Positions 44,105 through 52,483 of a stretch of 64,000 nt of DNA are shown here, piece by piece. Position numbers and translations under genes: made by a program. Each line of letters begins with the position of its first letter. Position 1 is the stretch's first letter. The stretch covers positions 1,612,001 through 1,676,000 of the forward strand of contig CAXXHN010000001.1 of assembly GCA_963663735.2 (NCBI GenBank), in the 5' to 3' direction. Under the pieces are notes generated by a model that saw only the letters and a list, made by a program, of their open reading frames with translations, was not told the DNA's origin and searched no databases. Origin of the DNA: G963663735 sp963663735. GTDB lineage: Bacteria > Acidobacteriota > UBA6911 > RPQK01 > JAPXNP01.

Positions 44105-45199
44105 TCAGTCTTTCTGGGATAGTAGTAATCTATAGAAATATTCCGTCATTTCCAGTTTGTGCCTGATGGTAAAGCGGGTTTCTACAATTTTTCTTCCTTC
44201 ACTCCCGAAACGGATTCTTTCTTCCGGGGAGGTCAACATCCTGTAAAGGGAGTCAGCCAGCTGATCAGGTGCCGAGGGTTCAGTCAGCAGGCCGGTCTTA
44301 CCGTGAATTACAAGTTCGGGAATACCGCCTACATTAGTGGAGATTACCGGCAGGCTGCAGGCCATGGCTGACATGATAGCTGAGCTTAGTCCTTCGGACA
44401 GGGAAGGGAGACAAAAAATGTCGAAATTTTTCATAAGTGCTTCACTGTCTTTTCTAAAACCTGTGAAGTGCACGATGTCGGAGACTCCGAGGTGCCGGGC
44501 CTGTTCTTCCAGCTGTTCCCGCATCACTCCCTCTCCTACAAAAACATAACAGGTGTCAGGGCATCTGTGCCTGATGAGGGACACTGCCTTGAGGATATCA
44601 ACATGTCCTTTCTCATGGCTCAGGTGGGCAACAGTACCAACAATCAGAAAATTTTTACAGTGCGGAAGCAGTACTGGAACCTGGGCATCAATCCATCCGG
44701 TATCGATCCCCTCGTATACCGTTTCTATTAGATGCGGCTTGATTCCATTGTTAATCAGGGTTTTCCTGATACTCTCAGAAACAGTAAGCACACGGTCGAT
44801 CAGGTGATTGTACTTCCACTTGCTGATACAGTATTTAAGGGGGAAGTTTACCCGGCGTGAGCAGACTGACACAGGCCTTTTCCCTCCAAGAAATGAGAGC
44901 AGTTTTAAGGCAATGCCCCCAGGTAATACAGGCAGAGGAGTATTGAAGTGGACAATGTCCAGCTGGTTCCTCTTCATCAGGCCATACAGCGCCAGGAACG
45001 CTTTAAGCGATAACTCCATTTTCTGATCAAAGTGGATGGTTCTGATTCCTAAAGAGGATACTTTGTCACTGAGGGGAGCTGCACTGGGTGAGGCCAGTAT
45101 AATTTCATGCCCGGCCTTATGCATTCCGCAAATCAGGCTGAAGAGTTGTTCCTGGCCGCCCCGCCAGAAATTTTCTGTATCAATGTAAAGTATTTTCAT
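44105..45199 (-). CDS. Glycosyltransferase family 4
   Basis: A 364-residue GT-B enzyme. The N-terminal acceptor domain (ILYIDTENFWRGGQEQLFSLI) is followed by the nucleotide-sugar-binding half with VGTVAHLSHEKGHVDIL, FTGFRKDSEALM and the EX7E-type segment SEGLSSAIMSAMACSLP, then TNVGGIPELV. It is probably involved in lipopolysaccharide or other surface glycan synthesis at the cytoplasmic face, as its upstream neighbours are two GT2 enzymes. Donor and acceptor are unknown. Confidence 0.88.
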   Translation of the reverse strand: MKILYIDTENFWRGGQEQLFSLICGMHKAGHEIILASPSAAPLSDKVSSLGIRTIHFDQKMELSLKAFLALYGLMKRNQLDIVHFNTPLPVLPGGIALKLLSFLGGKRPVSVCSRRVNFPLKYCISKWKYNHLIDRVLTVSESIRKTLINNGIKPHLIETVYEGIDTGWIDAQVPVLLPHCKNFLIVGTVAHLSHEKGHVDILKAVSLIRHRCPDTCYVFVGEGVMREQLEEQARHLGVSDIVHFTGFRKDSEALMKNFDIFCLPSLSEGLSSAIMSAMACSLPVISTNVGGIPELVIHGKTGLLTEPSAPDQLADSLYRMLTSPEERIRFGSEGRKIVETRFTIRHKLEMTEYFYRLLLSQKD

Positions 45200-45335
45200 T
45201 ATTTATGAATTGCTTGTTTCAGTATAAGTACAATTTTGGGGGAATTCCCCCGGGTTGATATCAGGAATTTCCTGGCTAGAGCGGGTTTAATTCCGGGATT
45301 TATAATCAGGCTAACAATTCCTGATATTCATTTCT

Positions 45336-46094
45336 TCAGTTGTCCTTATTCCTCAGTTCTCCAGTTTTCAGGATTTTAAAAAAAGTGGAAACAGCTGAAA
45401 GGCAGGAGACAACAAATCCAGCCTTTCCGTCCAGGAATCCGGCTTTCAGAATAAAGTTTTTTAAAAAAACCGCTGGAGGGGACACAAGCAGCCTGAGAGT
45501 CCCTGGTCGCTTTCCCCTGGTCAGATAGTCCTCTGCAGCCAAGGTTGTGAATTTTTCAAGCTGAACCAGATATTCAGAAACATCGGCGTAAGTGTAATGC
45601 AGGATATGGCCTGACATCCTTGCGGTTTTGCCTTTAGTGCTGAAGCTTTCGTGAATATTGAGGCCTGTCCACTTTCCTTTATCTTTTCGAAACAGGCGGA
45701 GCTGCCAGTCAGGATACCAGGTTGTATGTTTTATCCATGTGCCCATAAACAAGGTCATGCGGGGTAGCAGGAAGGCATCCGCCGGGTCCTCCGGGGTGTT
45801 TTTCCATTTTAAAATCTCCTCTCGCAGTTCAGGGGAAATTTCTTCGTCAGCATCCAGGCTCAATACCCAGTCAAATTCTGTAAGGTCAGTAGCCAGCTGT
45901 TTTTGATAGCGGTAACCCTGCCATTTATTACTGGTAGTCCTGGCACCATATTGGGCGCAGATTTCCAGGGTCCGGTCAACACTCCCGGAATCAACGATGA
46001 CTATTTCATCGGCAATTCCGTTCAGGCTTTCCAGGGCCCTTTTGATTTTGCCTTCTTCGTCACGGGTGATCAATGCAGCGGAAATTTTTTTCAT
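45336..46094 (-). CDS. Glycosyltransferase family 2, LPS-core WaaE/KdtX-like
   Basis: A 252-residue GT-A enzyme: ISAALITRDEEGKIKRALES, VIVDSGSVDRTLEI, the DxD-containing VLSLDADEEISPEL and YPDWQLRLFRKDKGKW with HESF. This pattern is that of WaaE/KdtX-like beta-glucosyltransferases that decorate the inner LPS core. A hydrophobic C-terminal stretch suggests membrane association. Its start overlaps the end of the next upstream GT2 gene by 4 bases, indicating coupling. Confidence 0.88.
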   Translation of the reverse strand: MKKISAALITRDEEGKIKRALESLNGIADEIVIVDSGSVDRTLEICAQYGARTTSNKWQGYRYQKQLATDLTEFDWVLSLDADEEISPELREEILKWKNTPEDPADAFLLPRMTLFMGTWIKHTTWYPDWQLRLFRKDKGKWTGLNIHESFSTKGKTARMSGHILHYTYADVSEYLVQLEKFTTLAAEDYLTRGKRPGTLRLLVSPPAVFLKNFILKAGFLDGKAGFVVSCLSAVSTFFKILKTGELRNKDN

Positions 46095-47197
46095 TTCGCG
46101 TCCTGGTGTTTTTCCAGAATTTTTTCACGGCTAAGATATACCGTTATCGGGGCTGTCTGGTAAAAATTATTCAGGATGTCAATAATTTCTTTATCAGACC
46201 TCCGACTCTGCAATCTTTCCTGTTTTCTCAGTTTTCTGGCTTCCGGAATCTGGCTGAGAGCCTTCCGGAGTGCCTTGAAAAAGTATAAATCAAGGGTAAT
46301 CGCTTTCAGGATACACATACAGGACAGGCTCAGCAAGTGACAGGTCAACATGGATTTTGAATGAAGGTTAATCCAGTGAAAGAGGAGCCGGTTTTTAAAG
46401 GAAAGGCTCTCAACGGTTTTGCTTTTGAAATGGGCGTTTATGGTAGAGCTGGCCTGGTGCCAGGCCAGGCTTCTCGGCTCATAAGTGATTCTAAATCCCC
46501 TTTTCCAACCCCGGTATGAGAGGTCGACATCTTCCCAGTGAAATGGGGAGAGGATTTCCAGGAATCCGCCAAGGTTTAGAAGCTCACTCTTCCTGTAGGT
46601 AGCAAAACCGCCGATGGCGTAGAAGGAAAGAAGCCGGTTGCCAGAAGTCCACAATTCAGATTCTGTTCCCGGATTCAAATCATAATTGAAATAGACTGAC
46701 CAGAAACCGCGCCTGAAGCTGGCAAACCTCCCCCCGGTATTAAATAAAGAGGAACCAGGATCATATACCTTGGCTGTTACCGCAAATATCTCAGGGTCCC
46801 TGAAGTGTTGGGAGTGGTATATGAAATAATCAGGGTGCAGCTCCACATCGTTGTTGATGAGCCCAATCAGTTCAAAACGGGCTTCTCTGAATCCCGCGTT
46901 ACAGGTGACGGCAAAACCCCGGTTTTTGGTTAGGGTTATCACTCGCAGGTTTTCAACCGGGTTTTCATCGAAATAACTCCCGGTCAAGTCAGTACTGCCA
47001 TCATCTACAACCAGGATCTCATAAGCGGCGCCGGAGGTTTTGTGGTATGACTCAGCAGCGTTTACTACCGATGGGAGGTATTTTTTGAGGAGGTGCAGAC
47101 CATTCCAGGTAGGAATTACTACACTTAAGGAAAGGCCGGAATCCACGGAGACCCGGCCTTCCTGTTTATTTCTTTCAGGCAGTTTTTGAACTAGCAA
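46091..47197 (-). CDS. Glycosyltransferase family 2, rhamnosyltransferase-like
   Basis: A 368-residue GT-A enzyme. LSVVIPTWNGLHLLKKYLPS, VVDDGSTDLTGSYF, TLTKNRGFAVTCNAGFREA, LINNDVELHPDYF and the later FHWEDVDLSYRGWKRG resemble WbbL-type family-2 transferases. Two hydrophobic segments lie in the C-terminal third. The ATG overlaps the eno stop by 7 bases and its own stop overlaps the next gene by 4, so it is part of one transcription unit with eno. Sugar and acceptor are not determined. Confidence 0.85.
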   Translation of the reverse strand: MLVQKLPERNKQEGRVSVDSGLSLSVVIPTWNGLHLLKKYLPSVVNAAESYHKTSGAAYEILVVDDGSTDLTGSYFDENPVENLRVITLTKNRGFAVTCNAGFREARFELIGLINNDVELHPDYFIYHSQHFRDPEIFAVTAKVYDPGSSLFNTGGRFASFRRGFWSVYFNYDLNPGTESELWTSGNRLLSFYAIGGFATYRKSELLNLGGFLEILSPFHWEDVDLSYRGWKRGFRITYEPRSLAWHQASSTINAHFKSKTVESLSFKNRLLFHWINLHSKSMLTCHLLSLSCMCILKAITLDLYFFKALRKALSQIPEARKLRKQERLQSRRSDKEIIDILNNFYQTAPITVYLSREKILEKHQDAK

Positions 47198-48468
47198 AAG
47201 CTTTTCAGTTCAGCCAATCTGGCCTGGCTGTAGAGCTCCTCTTCTATCCTGAGGAGCTGATTATATTTAGCAATACGATCAGTCCTGCTTGCAGACCCGG
47301 TTTTTATCTGCCCGGCATTGGTCGCGACAGCCAGGTCAGCGATGAAAGCATCCTCGGTTTCACCTGAGCGATGAGATATAACGTTGGTATAGGAGTTAAC
47401 CTTGGCCATTTCAATGGTACGCAGGGTTTCAGTCAGGGTTCCGATCTGGTTAAGTTTAATCAGGATTGAATTGGCAATACCCTGTTCAATTCCCATCTGG
47501 AGGCGTATGGGGTTGGTGACAAACAGGTCGTCTCCAACCAGCTGTACCTTGCTTCCCAGTTTATCAGTAAGTATTTTCCAACCTTCCCAGTCATTTTCAG
47601 AAAGTCCGTCTTCAATTGAATAGATTGGGTACTTGCTGATCCAGTCTGAATAGATCTCCACCATTTCTTCGGCTGATTTTTTCTCTCCGCCTGACTTTTT
47701 GAAGACATAGGTCCCATCTTCGAAGAATTCACTGGAGGCTACATCCAGGGCAAGCTTGACATCTTCACCGGGCCTGTATCCGGCTTTTTCAATGGCCTGC
47801 AGGATCACTTCCACTGCTTCGACATTGGATTTAAGATTCGGGGCAAACCCTCCTTCATCTCCAACAGAGGTATTCAGGCCTTTTCCTGATAACACTTTTT
47901 TAAGGTTATGAAAGACTTCCACACCCATACGGAGGGCCTCAGCAAAACAATCAGCTCCAACCGGCATTATCATGAATTCCTGAAAATCAACATTATTGTC
48001 GGCATGGGATCCGCCATTCAGGATATTCATCATTGGAACGGGCAGGGTACAGGCATTGACGCCGCCCAGGTACTGGTACAGAGGCAGCCCGGCGCAATTG
48101 GCTCCGGCTCTGGCACAGGCCATGGATACGGCCAGCATGGCATTGGCTCCGAGGTTTTTCTTGCTGGGTGTTCCATCCAGTTCCAGCAGGTCCTCATCAA
48201 TTGAAATCTGTTCTGTGATCAGAGCCCCAATGAGTTCAGGGCCTATTTTGGTATTGATGTTTTCAACCGCCCTCAGCACACCTTTGCCCAGGTAACGGTC
48301 CTTGTCCCCGTCTCTCATTTCCAGGGCCTCATGTTCTCCGGTGGAAGCGCCGGAGGGCACAGCTGCTCTTCCCAGAAAACCGGACTCGGTTACGACTTCA
48401 GCTTCAACGGTGGGGTTTCCCCGGGAATCAATAATTTCTCTTGCAATGATTGCTTCTATTCTATCCAT
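47191..48468 (-). CDS. eno: Enolase
   Basis: A 425-residue enolase converting 2-phosphoglycerate to phosphoenolpyruvate. The N-terminal motif AREIIDSRGNPTVEAEV, the metal-ligand region ALDVASSEFFEDG, SIEDGLSENDWEGW, QLVGDDLFVTNP and the signature LIKLNQIGTLTETL are intact, with the catalytic Lys in ILIKLNQ. SHRSGETEDAFIADLAVA follows. Length is normal. Its start overlaps the end of pta by 8 bases and its end overlaps the following glycosyltransferase, an unusual setting for eno. Confidence 0.97.
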   Translation of the reverse strand: MDRIEAIIAREIIDSRGNPTVEAEVVTESGFLGRAAVPSGASTGEHEALEMRDGDKDRYLGKGVLRAVENINTKIGPELIGALITEQISIDEDLLELDGTPSKKNLGANAMLAVSMACARAGANCAGLPLYQYLGGVNACTLPVPMMNILNGGSHADNNVDFQEFMIMPVGADCFAEALRMGVEVFHNLKKVLSGKGLNTSVGDEGGFAPNLKSNVEAVEVILQAIEKAGYRPGEDVKLALDVASSEFFEDGTYVFKKSGGEKKSAEEMVEIYSDWISKYPIYSIEDGLSENDWEGWKILTDKLGSKVQLVGDDLFVTNPIRLQMGIEQGIANSILIKLNQIGTLTETLRTIEMAKVNSYTNVISHRSGETEDAFIADLAVATNAGQIKTGSASRTDRIAKYNQLLRIEEELYSQARLAELKSFC

Positions 48469-49474
48469 TTTTCTTTCTTCCTTCCGCCGCCTGCAATGCT
48501 GTTATGGCGGCTACGTTAACGATATCCTCGACCGAGCAGCCTCGGCTTAAATCATTCAGGGGCTTTGCCAAACCCTGCAGAATCGGCCCGAGGGCCTGGG
48601 CTCCTGCCAGTCTCTGTGACAATTTATACGCAATGTTTCCTGCGTCGAGATTAGGGAAAATCAGGGTATTAGCCCTGCCCGCTATCGGGCTTCCGGGAGC
48701 CTTGCTGGCGGCAACAGCTGGCACAATTGCGGAATCACCCTGCAGTTCTCCGTCAAATTCGAAATCTATATTACGGTCCTTCAATGCTGCATAAGCCTTC
48801 TGGACCTTTTGAACAAGAGGATGGTCAGCACTTCCCTTGGTTGAGAATGAAAGGAGGGCTACTTTAGGTTCTGTTTCCAGATATATCCGGGTATTATCCG
48901 CAGTTGAAATCGCGATATCAGCCAGCTGTTCCGGAGTTGGATCGGGAACGACACCACAGTCCGCGTAGAGCATTGCGCCGTTTTCTCCCCAGGCTGTATC
49001 AGGAAAAATCATCAGGAAAAAACTGGAAACTACAGATATGCCGGGTTTAAGTCCAACGCACCAGATTCCGGCTTTTACCGTATCTCCAGTGGTCCTCACA
49101 GCACCGGCCACGTATCCGTCGCTATGTCCGGCAGTGAGCATCATGGCTCCGAAAGCCGCCCTGTCAGTTACATATTCCCTGGCCGCTTCCATGGAAATTC
49201 CCTTATGCCGGCGTCTATCGAAAAACATTTCGGTGAATTTGTCGAGGAGTGGTGAATCCGGGGGATTGATGATTTTGAATGTTGGGCTGCCCAGGCCGTT
49301 CTTTATTGAATAATTGATTATTTCTTCAGGATCTCCCAGCAATATTGGTTCTGCCAGTCTTTCATCCTGAATCTGGAAAGCTGCCTGGATTACCCTTGGG
49401 TCATCACCTTCGGGGAAAACAATTTTTTGGAGATTCTGCTTAGCGCGCGAGCGAACTTTTTCGAGTACTGTCAT
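48461..49474 (-). CDS. pta: Phosphate acetyltransferase
   Basis: A 337-residue enzyme of the Pta/Ptb family, the short single-domain form: IVFPEGDDPRVIQAAFQI, ATGHSDGYVAGAVRTTGDTVKA-like MLTAGHSDGYVAGAVRTTGD, SVVSSFFLMIFPD, MLYADCGVVPDPTPEQLADI and VFPNLDAGNI-like LIFPNLDAGNIAYK. It interconverts acetyl-CoA and acetyl phosphate; phosphate butyryltransferase activity is less likely. No acetate kinase gene adjoins it. The gene starts the transcription unit that continues into eno. Confidence 0.93.
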   Translation of the reverse strand: MTVLEKVRSRAKQNLQKIVFPEGDDPRVIQAAFQIQDERLAEPILLGDPEEIINYSIKNGLGSPTFKIINPPDSPLLDKFTEMFFDRRRHKGISMEAAREYVTDRAAFGAMMLTAGHSDGYVAGAVRTTGDTVKAGIWCVGLKPGISVVSSFFLMIFPDTAWGENGAMLYADCGVVPDPTPEQLADIAISTADNTRIYLETEPKVALLSFSTKGSADHPLVQKVQKAYAALKDRNIDFEFDGELQGDSAIVPAVAASKAPGSPIAGRANTLIFPNLDAGNIAYKLSQRLAGAQALGPILQGLAKPLNDLSRGCSVEDIVNVAAITALQAAEGRKKNG

Positions 49475-49615
49475 GGCCGTTAAATGTACCTGTTTAAGGC
49501 GTTTCCTGTCAAGTTGAGAGGAAGCATGAAAGGTCAGGGCCAGAGAGCTAATGGATCGTAAACATAGCCATACTTTATGCTTGTGAAAGGTAACTTCCGG
49601 GTGGGGATAGTTAGT

Positions 49616-50626
49616 TTATTCAGCGTCCCTTCGCTTTATTCGTTCCTTTATTCTGTCCACACTTTCCTGGATTTTGTCATTTTTATGGAGTTGCAGGGCC
49701 TTCTGGTAACTTTCCAGGGCCTGTTCATAACGTTCGGTTGTCTCGAAAATGTATCCAAGACGGTCATAGGGCTGCCATTTATCGGGCTGCAGAACGGAAC
49801 TTTTCAGGAACGCTTCTTCAGCCTTCATCAGGTTATTGCTGAACAGGTAGGCCAGCCCCAGGTTAAACCAGGCTTCACCGTCAGCAGGATTGTTTTTTAC
49901 CGAGGCAGAGAAAAAACGTGCCGCATTGGGGTAGTCTTTTTCCCTCAGGGCGTCAGAGCCAATCCTGAAGTCGATCCTTCCCAGGAAGTCATTGGCCTCG
50001 CTGGAGTCGGGCTGGATGCTTTGGGCCTGTTCCAGGTATCTTTTGGCATTCTCCTGGTTATTAAGCCTGAAATGGGAGATACCAAGCTGCAGGATGTCCA
50101 CATAATTGCCTCTCTGGATCTCACTGGCTTTGGTAAGTTCCGTGACAGCCATCTGAAAATCACCCATGTGATAATGGGCAGATCCCCTTATATGGTGCAG
50201 TTGGTATTTCTGAGGCGGAGATTTGGCCAGGTTTTCTGCTTTGGAGAGGGCGGAGACAGCGCCGTCGTAATCTTTCAGGTTGAAACGTGATATGGCAAGT
50301 CCCTGGGCGGAAACAAAATTCTGGGGATCGAGTTCAACAGCTTTTTCGAAAGCATCGGAAGCATCAGCATATTTCCTGGTTTTGAGGTAACAATCTCCAA
50401 GCACACGGTAGCCGGCTTCGTATAGTGGGTCCGCTTCAACCAATTTTTTGAATTCGGCAGCGGCTCCGTCGTATTGTTTTTGTTTATAAAGTGATACAGC
50501 TTTCTGGAAATCTCCCTGGGCGTAGAGAGGTAAGGTGAAAAGGTTCGCAACCAATGTCAAAATGAAGAGGAGTTGATAGCAGAACTGTTTGCTGGGAAGC
50601 ATTAAAAAACTCCGAATTGTTTCCAT
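49616..50626 (-). CDS. Exported TPR-repeat protein
   Basis: A 336-residue protein with a signal peptide (FCYQLLFILTLVANLFTLPLYA) and about eight tetratricopeptide repeats of 34 residues (A/L-rich at typical positions, e.g. DFQKAVSLYKQKQYDGAAAEF and ESYQKALQLHKNDKIQ). TPR scaffolds mediate protein assembly in the periplasm. It is the last gene of the ExbB-ExbD-ExbD operon and overlaps the second ExbD by 25 bases if the first ATG is used; an ATG at about 50602 (LPSKQF...) would remove most of that overlap. The partner is unknown. Confidence 0.85.
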   Translation of the reverse strand: METIRSFLMLPSKQFCYQLLFILTLVANLFTLPLYAQGDFQKAVSLYKQKQYDGAAAEFKKLVEADPLYEAGYRVLGDCYLKTRKYADASDAFEKAVELDPQNFVSAQGLAISRFNLKDYDGAVSALSKAENLAKSPPQKYQLHHIRGSAHYHMGDFQMAVTELTKASEIQRGNYVDILQLGISHFRLNNQENAKRYLEQAQSIQPDSSEANDFLGRIDFRIGSDALREKDYPNAARFFSASVKNNPADGEAWFNLGLAYLFSNNLMKAEEAFLKSSVLQPDKWQPYDRLGYIFETTERYEQALESYQKALQLHKNDKIQESVDRIKERIKRRDAE

Positions 50627-51033
50627 CTTTCAATTTCAGTTTTTGTGGGAATTGATACGTTTTTAACTTCCAGCTGTTTCAACAGGTCAAACACATCAAT
50701 CATCGCAAAATAGGGAACCTGAGGCATTGTCTGGATGATTACCGGTTTTTCCGGATTCTGTTCCATCTTGGATTTAATATAACCGCCAAGCTCCTCTAGT
50801 GACATGCCTACCTTGTCCACAACAAACTGACCCTCACCATTGATTCTTATATGCACGGCTTCCTCAGGCTGGATATTGGTGTTGGTCGGATCATCTTCAG
50901 GATACTGGAACCTCAATCCCTGGGTAGAGGTAAAAACAGCTGTCAGCATAAAAAAGACTATTAGAAGAAAGGCAATATCCGACATTGAAGAGGTCGGTAT
51001 TTCGTTGTTTTCCTTCAGGCGTTTTAGTTTCAT
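50602..51033 (-). CDS. ExbD/TolR-family proton-motive-force transducer, second copy
   Basis: About 143 residues from the ATG at 51033 (MKLKRLKENNEIPTSSMSD); the frame is open further upstream but overlaps the neighbouring gene. One TM helix carries the conserved Asp in SMSDIAFLLIVFFML, then a periplasmic domain (about 50-140). ExbD/TolR works with ExbB/TolQ to convert proton flow into mechanical work on TonB or TolA. It is a separate sequence from the preceding ExbD, not a recent duplicate. Confidence 0.9.
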   Translation of the reverse strand: MKLKRLKENNEIPTSSMSDIAFLLIVFFMLTAVFTSTQGLRFQYPEDDPTNTNIQPEEAVHIRINGEGQFVVDKVGMSLEELGGYIKSKMEQNPEKPVIIQTMPQVPYFAMIDVFDLLKQLEVKNVSIPTKTEIERWKQFGVF

Positions 51034-51043
51034 GTCTATGCTC

Positions 51044-51484
51044 TTATTGGACAGCCGCGGAACTCTTGGGTTCAGGTCTCGTAAGGAGGCCGACATTCCT
51101 GGCTCCGTTGGTCCGGAGGGCATCCAGGACACTGTCCACCATCTGGTAGGGGACGTTCCGGTCTGCTTTTATTACAAATTCCTTATTTTCGACCAGGCTC
51201 ACAATCTCCTTGGTTACCTGGGCCAGTTCATTGGGGCCAGAAAGTTCGTAGGCTGGTTCTTCACCGCTGGTGAACATGATGGTTCCGTCTTCCTTTATGG
51301 CAATAATTGAGGCCTGGTCCGTCACCTCCGAACGCACTATGGATTCAGGGAGCTGGACACTGGTGCGCTCCGGCGAAAAGGAAGTAGTCAGCATGAAGAA
51401 GATAATAAGCAAAAAGGCTATGTCCGACATGGAAGCTGTCGGGATCACAGTCTTTTGTACCTTGGTTTTGCTACGCAGTTGCAT
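51044..51484 (-). CDS. ExbD/TolR-family proton-motive-force transducer, first copy
   Basis: A 146-residue protein. A short cytoplasmic start (MQLRSKTKVQKTVIPT) is followed by the TM segment with the key Asp in ASMSDIAFLLIIFFMLTTS and a periplasmic domain. Its start overlaps the ExbB stop by 14 bases and the next ExbD follows within about 10 bases, so all are translated together. No TonB or TolA gene is in the window, so the energised partner must be elsewhere. Confidence 0.9.
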   Translation of the reverse strand: MQLRSKTKVQKTVIPTASMSDIAFLLIIFFMLTTSFSPERTSVQLPESIVRSEVTDQASIIAIKEDGTIMFTSGEEPAYELSGPNELAQVTKEIVSLVENKEFVIKADRNVPYQMVDSVLDALRTNGARNVGLLTRPEPKSSAAVQ

Positions 51485-52136
51485 CAGGCGATTTCTCCTG
51501 AGCTGCTTCTTCTACTTCACTGAAGGTTTCAAGGAGAACTGAAGAACTGATTTCCATATCCATGGCAAACTGGGAAACCCGGTTAGTGAAATAGTTATAA
51601 GCTGTTTGGGTTGGAAGCGCGATCATCAACCCAGCAGCAGTGGTAATGAGTGCCTCTGAGATACCTCCGGCAACCGCTTCAGGATTGCCAAGCCCAACTT
51701 CAGCCAGCGCTTCAAATGATGAAATCATACCGGTAACAGTTCCAGTAAAACCGAAAAGAGGGGCGATATTGGCGATAGTGGCAATAACCCATAATCCCTT
51801 TTCCAGCTTTGATATTTCATGAAGAGCAACGCTTTCCATGGCTTTTTCGATTTCCTCGTGGGATTTGCCGAATCGAAGAAGGCCAGATTTAGTAGTTACA
51901 GCTACAGGGTGATCGAAATCTTCACAGAATTCCACAGCCTGTCGTAACTTGTTGTCAATCAGAAGATCCCTAACTTCGGCGATAATGGAGGCAGTGTTAC
52001 CCTTGATCCTGTAATAAGCAATTCCACGTTCGATAATAAAAATAAGTCCGACAATTGAACAGATCAGCAATGCCCACATCAGTGGACCGCCCTGCCTGAA
52101 GTACTGTAGAACCGGACCGCCTAATGCTAATACCAA
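51471..52136 (-). CDS. MotA/TolQ/ExbB proton channel family protein
   Basis: A 221-residue inner-membrane protein with the ExbB arrangement: TM1 near 20-40 (LMWALLICSIVGLIFIIERG), then a cytoplasmic helix, TM2 (LWVIATIANIAPLFGFTGTV) and TM3 near 170-195 (SEALITTAAGLMIALPTQTAY). It starts at a TTG (52134-52136), supported by GGAGGG seven bases upstream. Together with the two ExbD-like proteins it forms a proton-driven motor; TolQ or ExbB assignment cannot be separated from sequence alone. Confidence 0.9.
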   Translation of the reverse strand: MVLALGGPVLQYFRQGGPLMWALLICSIVGLIFIIERGIAYYRIKGNTASIIAEVRDLLIDNKLRQAVEFCEDFDHPVAVTTKSGLLRFGKSHEEIEKAMESVALHEISKLEKGLWVIATIANIAPLFGFTGTVTGMISSFEALAEVGLGNPEAVAGGISEALITTAAGLMIALPTQTAYNYFTNRVSQFAMDMEISSSVLLETFSEVEEAAQEKSPDATA

Positions 52137-52483
52137 AATAATGCCCTCCGAATAAAATCTTGCCTGTGATCCAGATTTCCAGGAATCATTAACTTAACAG
52201 GATGGAATTTTTTCGCACCCCATACATGTCGCACGTCCAATAGATGTTCAGAAACAGGTTAAAGATCAAAAAACCTATTGTAAAAATTAATAATACAGTA
52301 TATCAATATCCGGCTCAAAACAGCGGGAGATTTTTCCGTGTAAAAATTACTGATATGCAACCAACCCGATAAATCATAGCAGAAGCTGGTGGTGGGGTGT
52401 TTGATAAGTACAGTTTTATGGGGAGATAGGAGGATATCAGGACAGCGAACCGTACCCTGCCATAACCTTTTTTTTGAGACTGA
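52137..52483. other. Intergenic region ahead of the ExbB operon
   Basis: No gene is seen in these 347 bases between the ExbB start and the end of the sigma-54 regulator gene. It contains the minus-strand promoter candidate at 52290-52318. A long untranslated leader (about 145 bases) would result. Confidence 0.4.
52290..52318 (-). promoter_or_regulatory. Possible sigma-70-type promoter for the ExbB-ExbD-ExbD-TPR operon
   Basis: Read on the minus strand: TTGAGC (52318-52313), 17 bases, TATTAT (52295-52290). The spacing and -10 box are good and the -35 box is fair. Confidence 0.4.
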
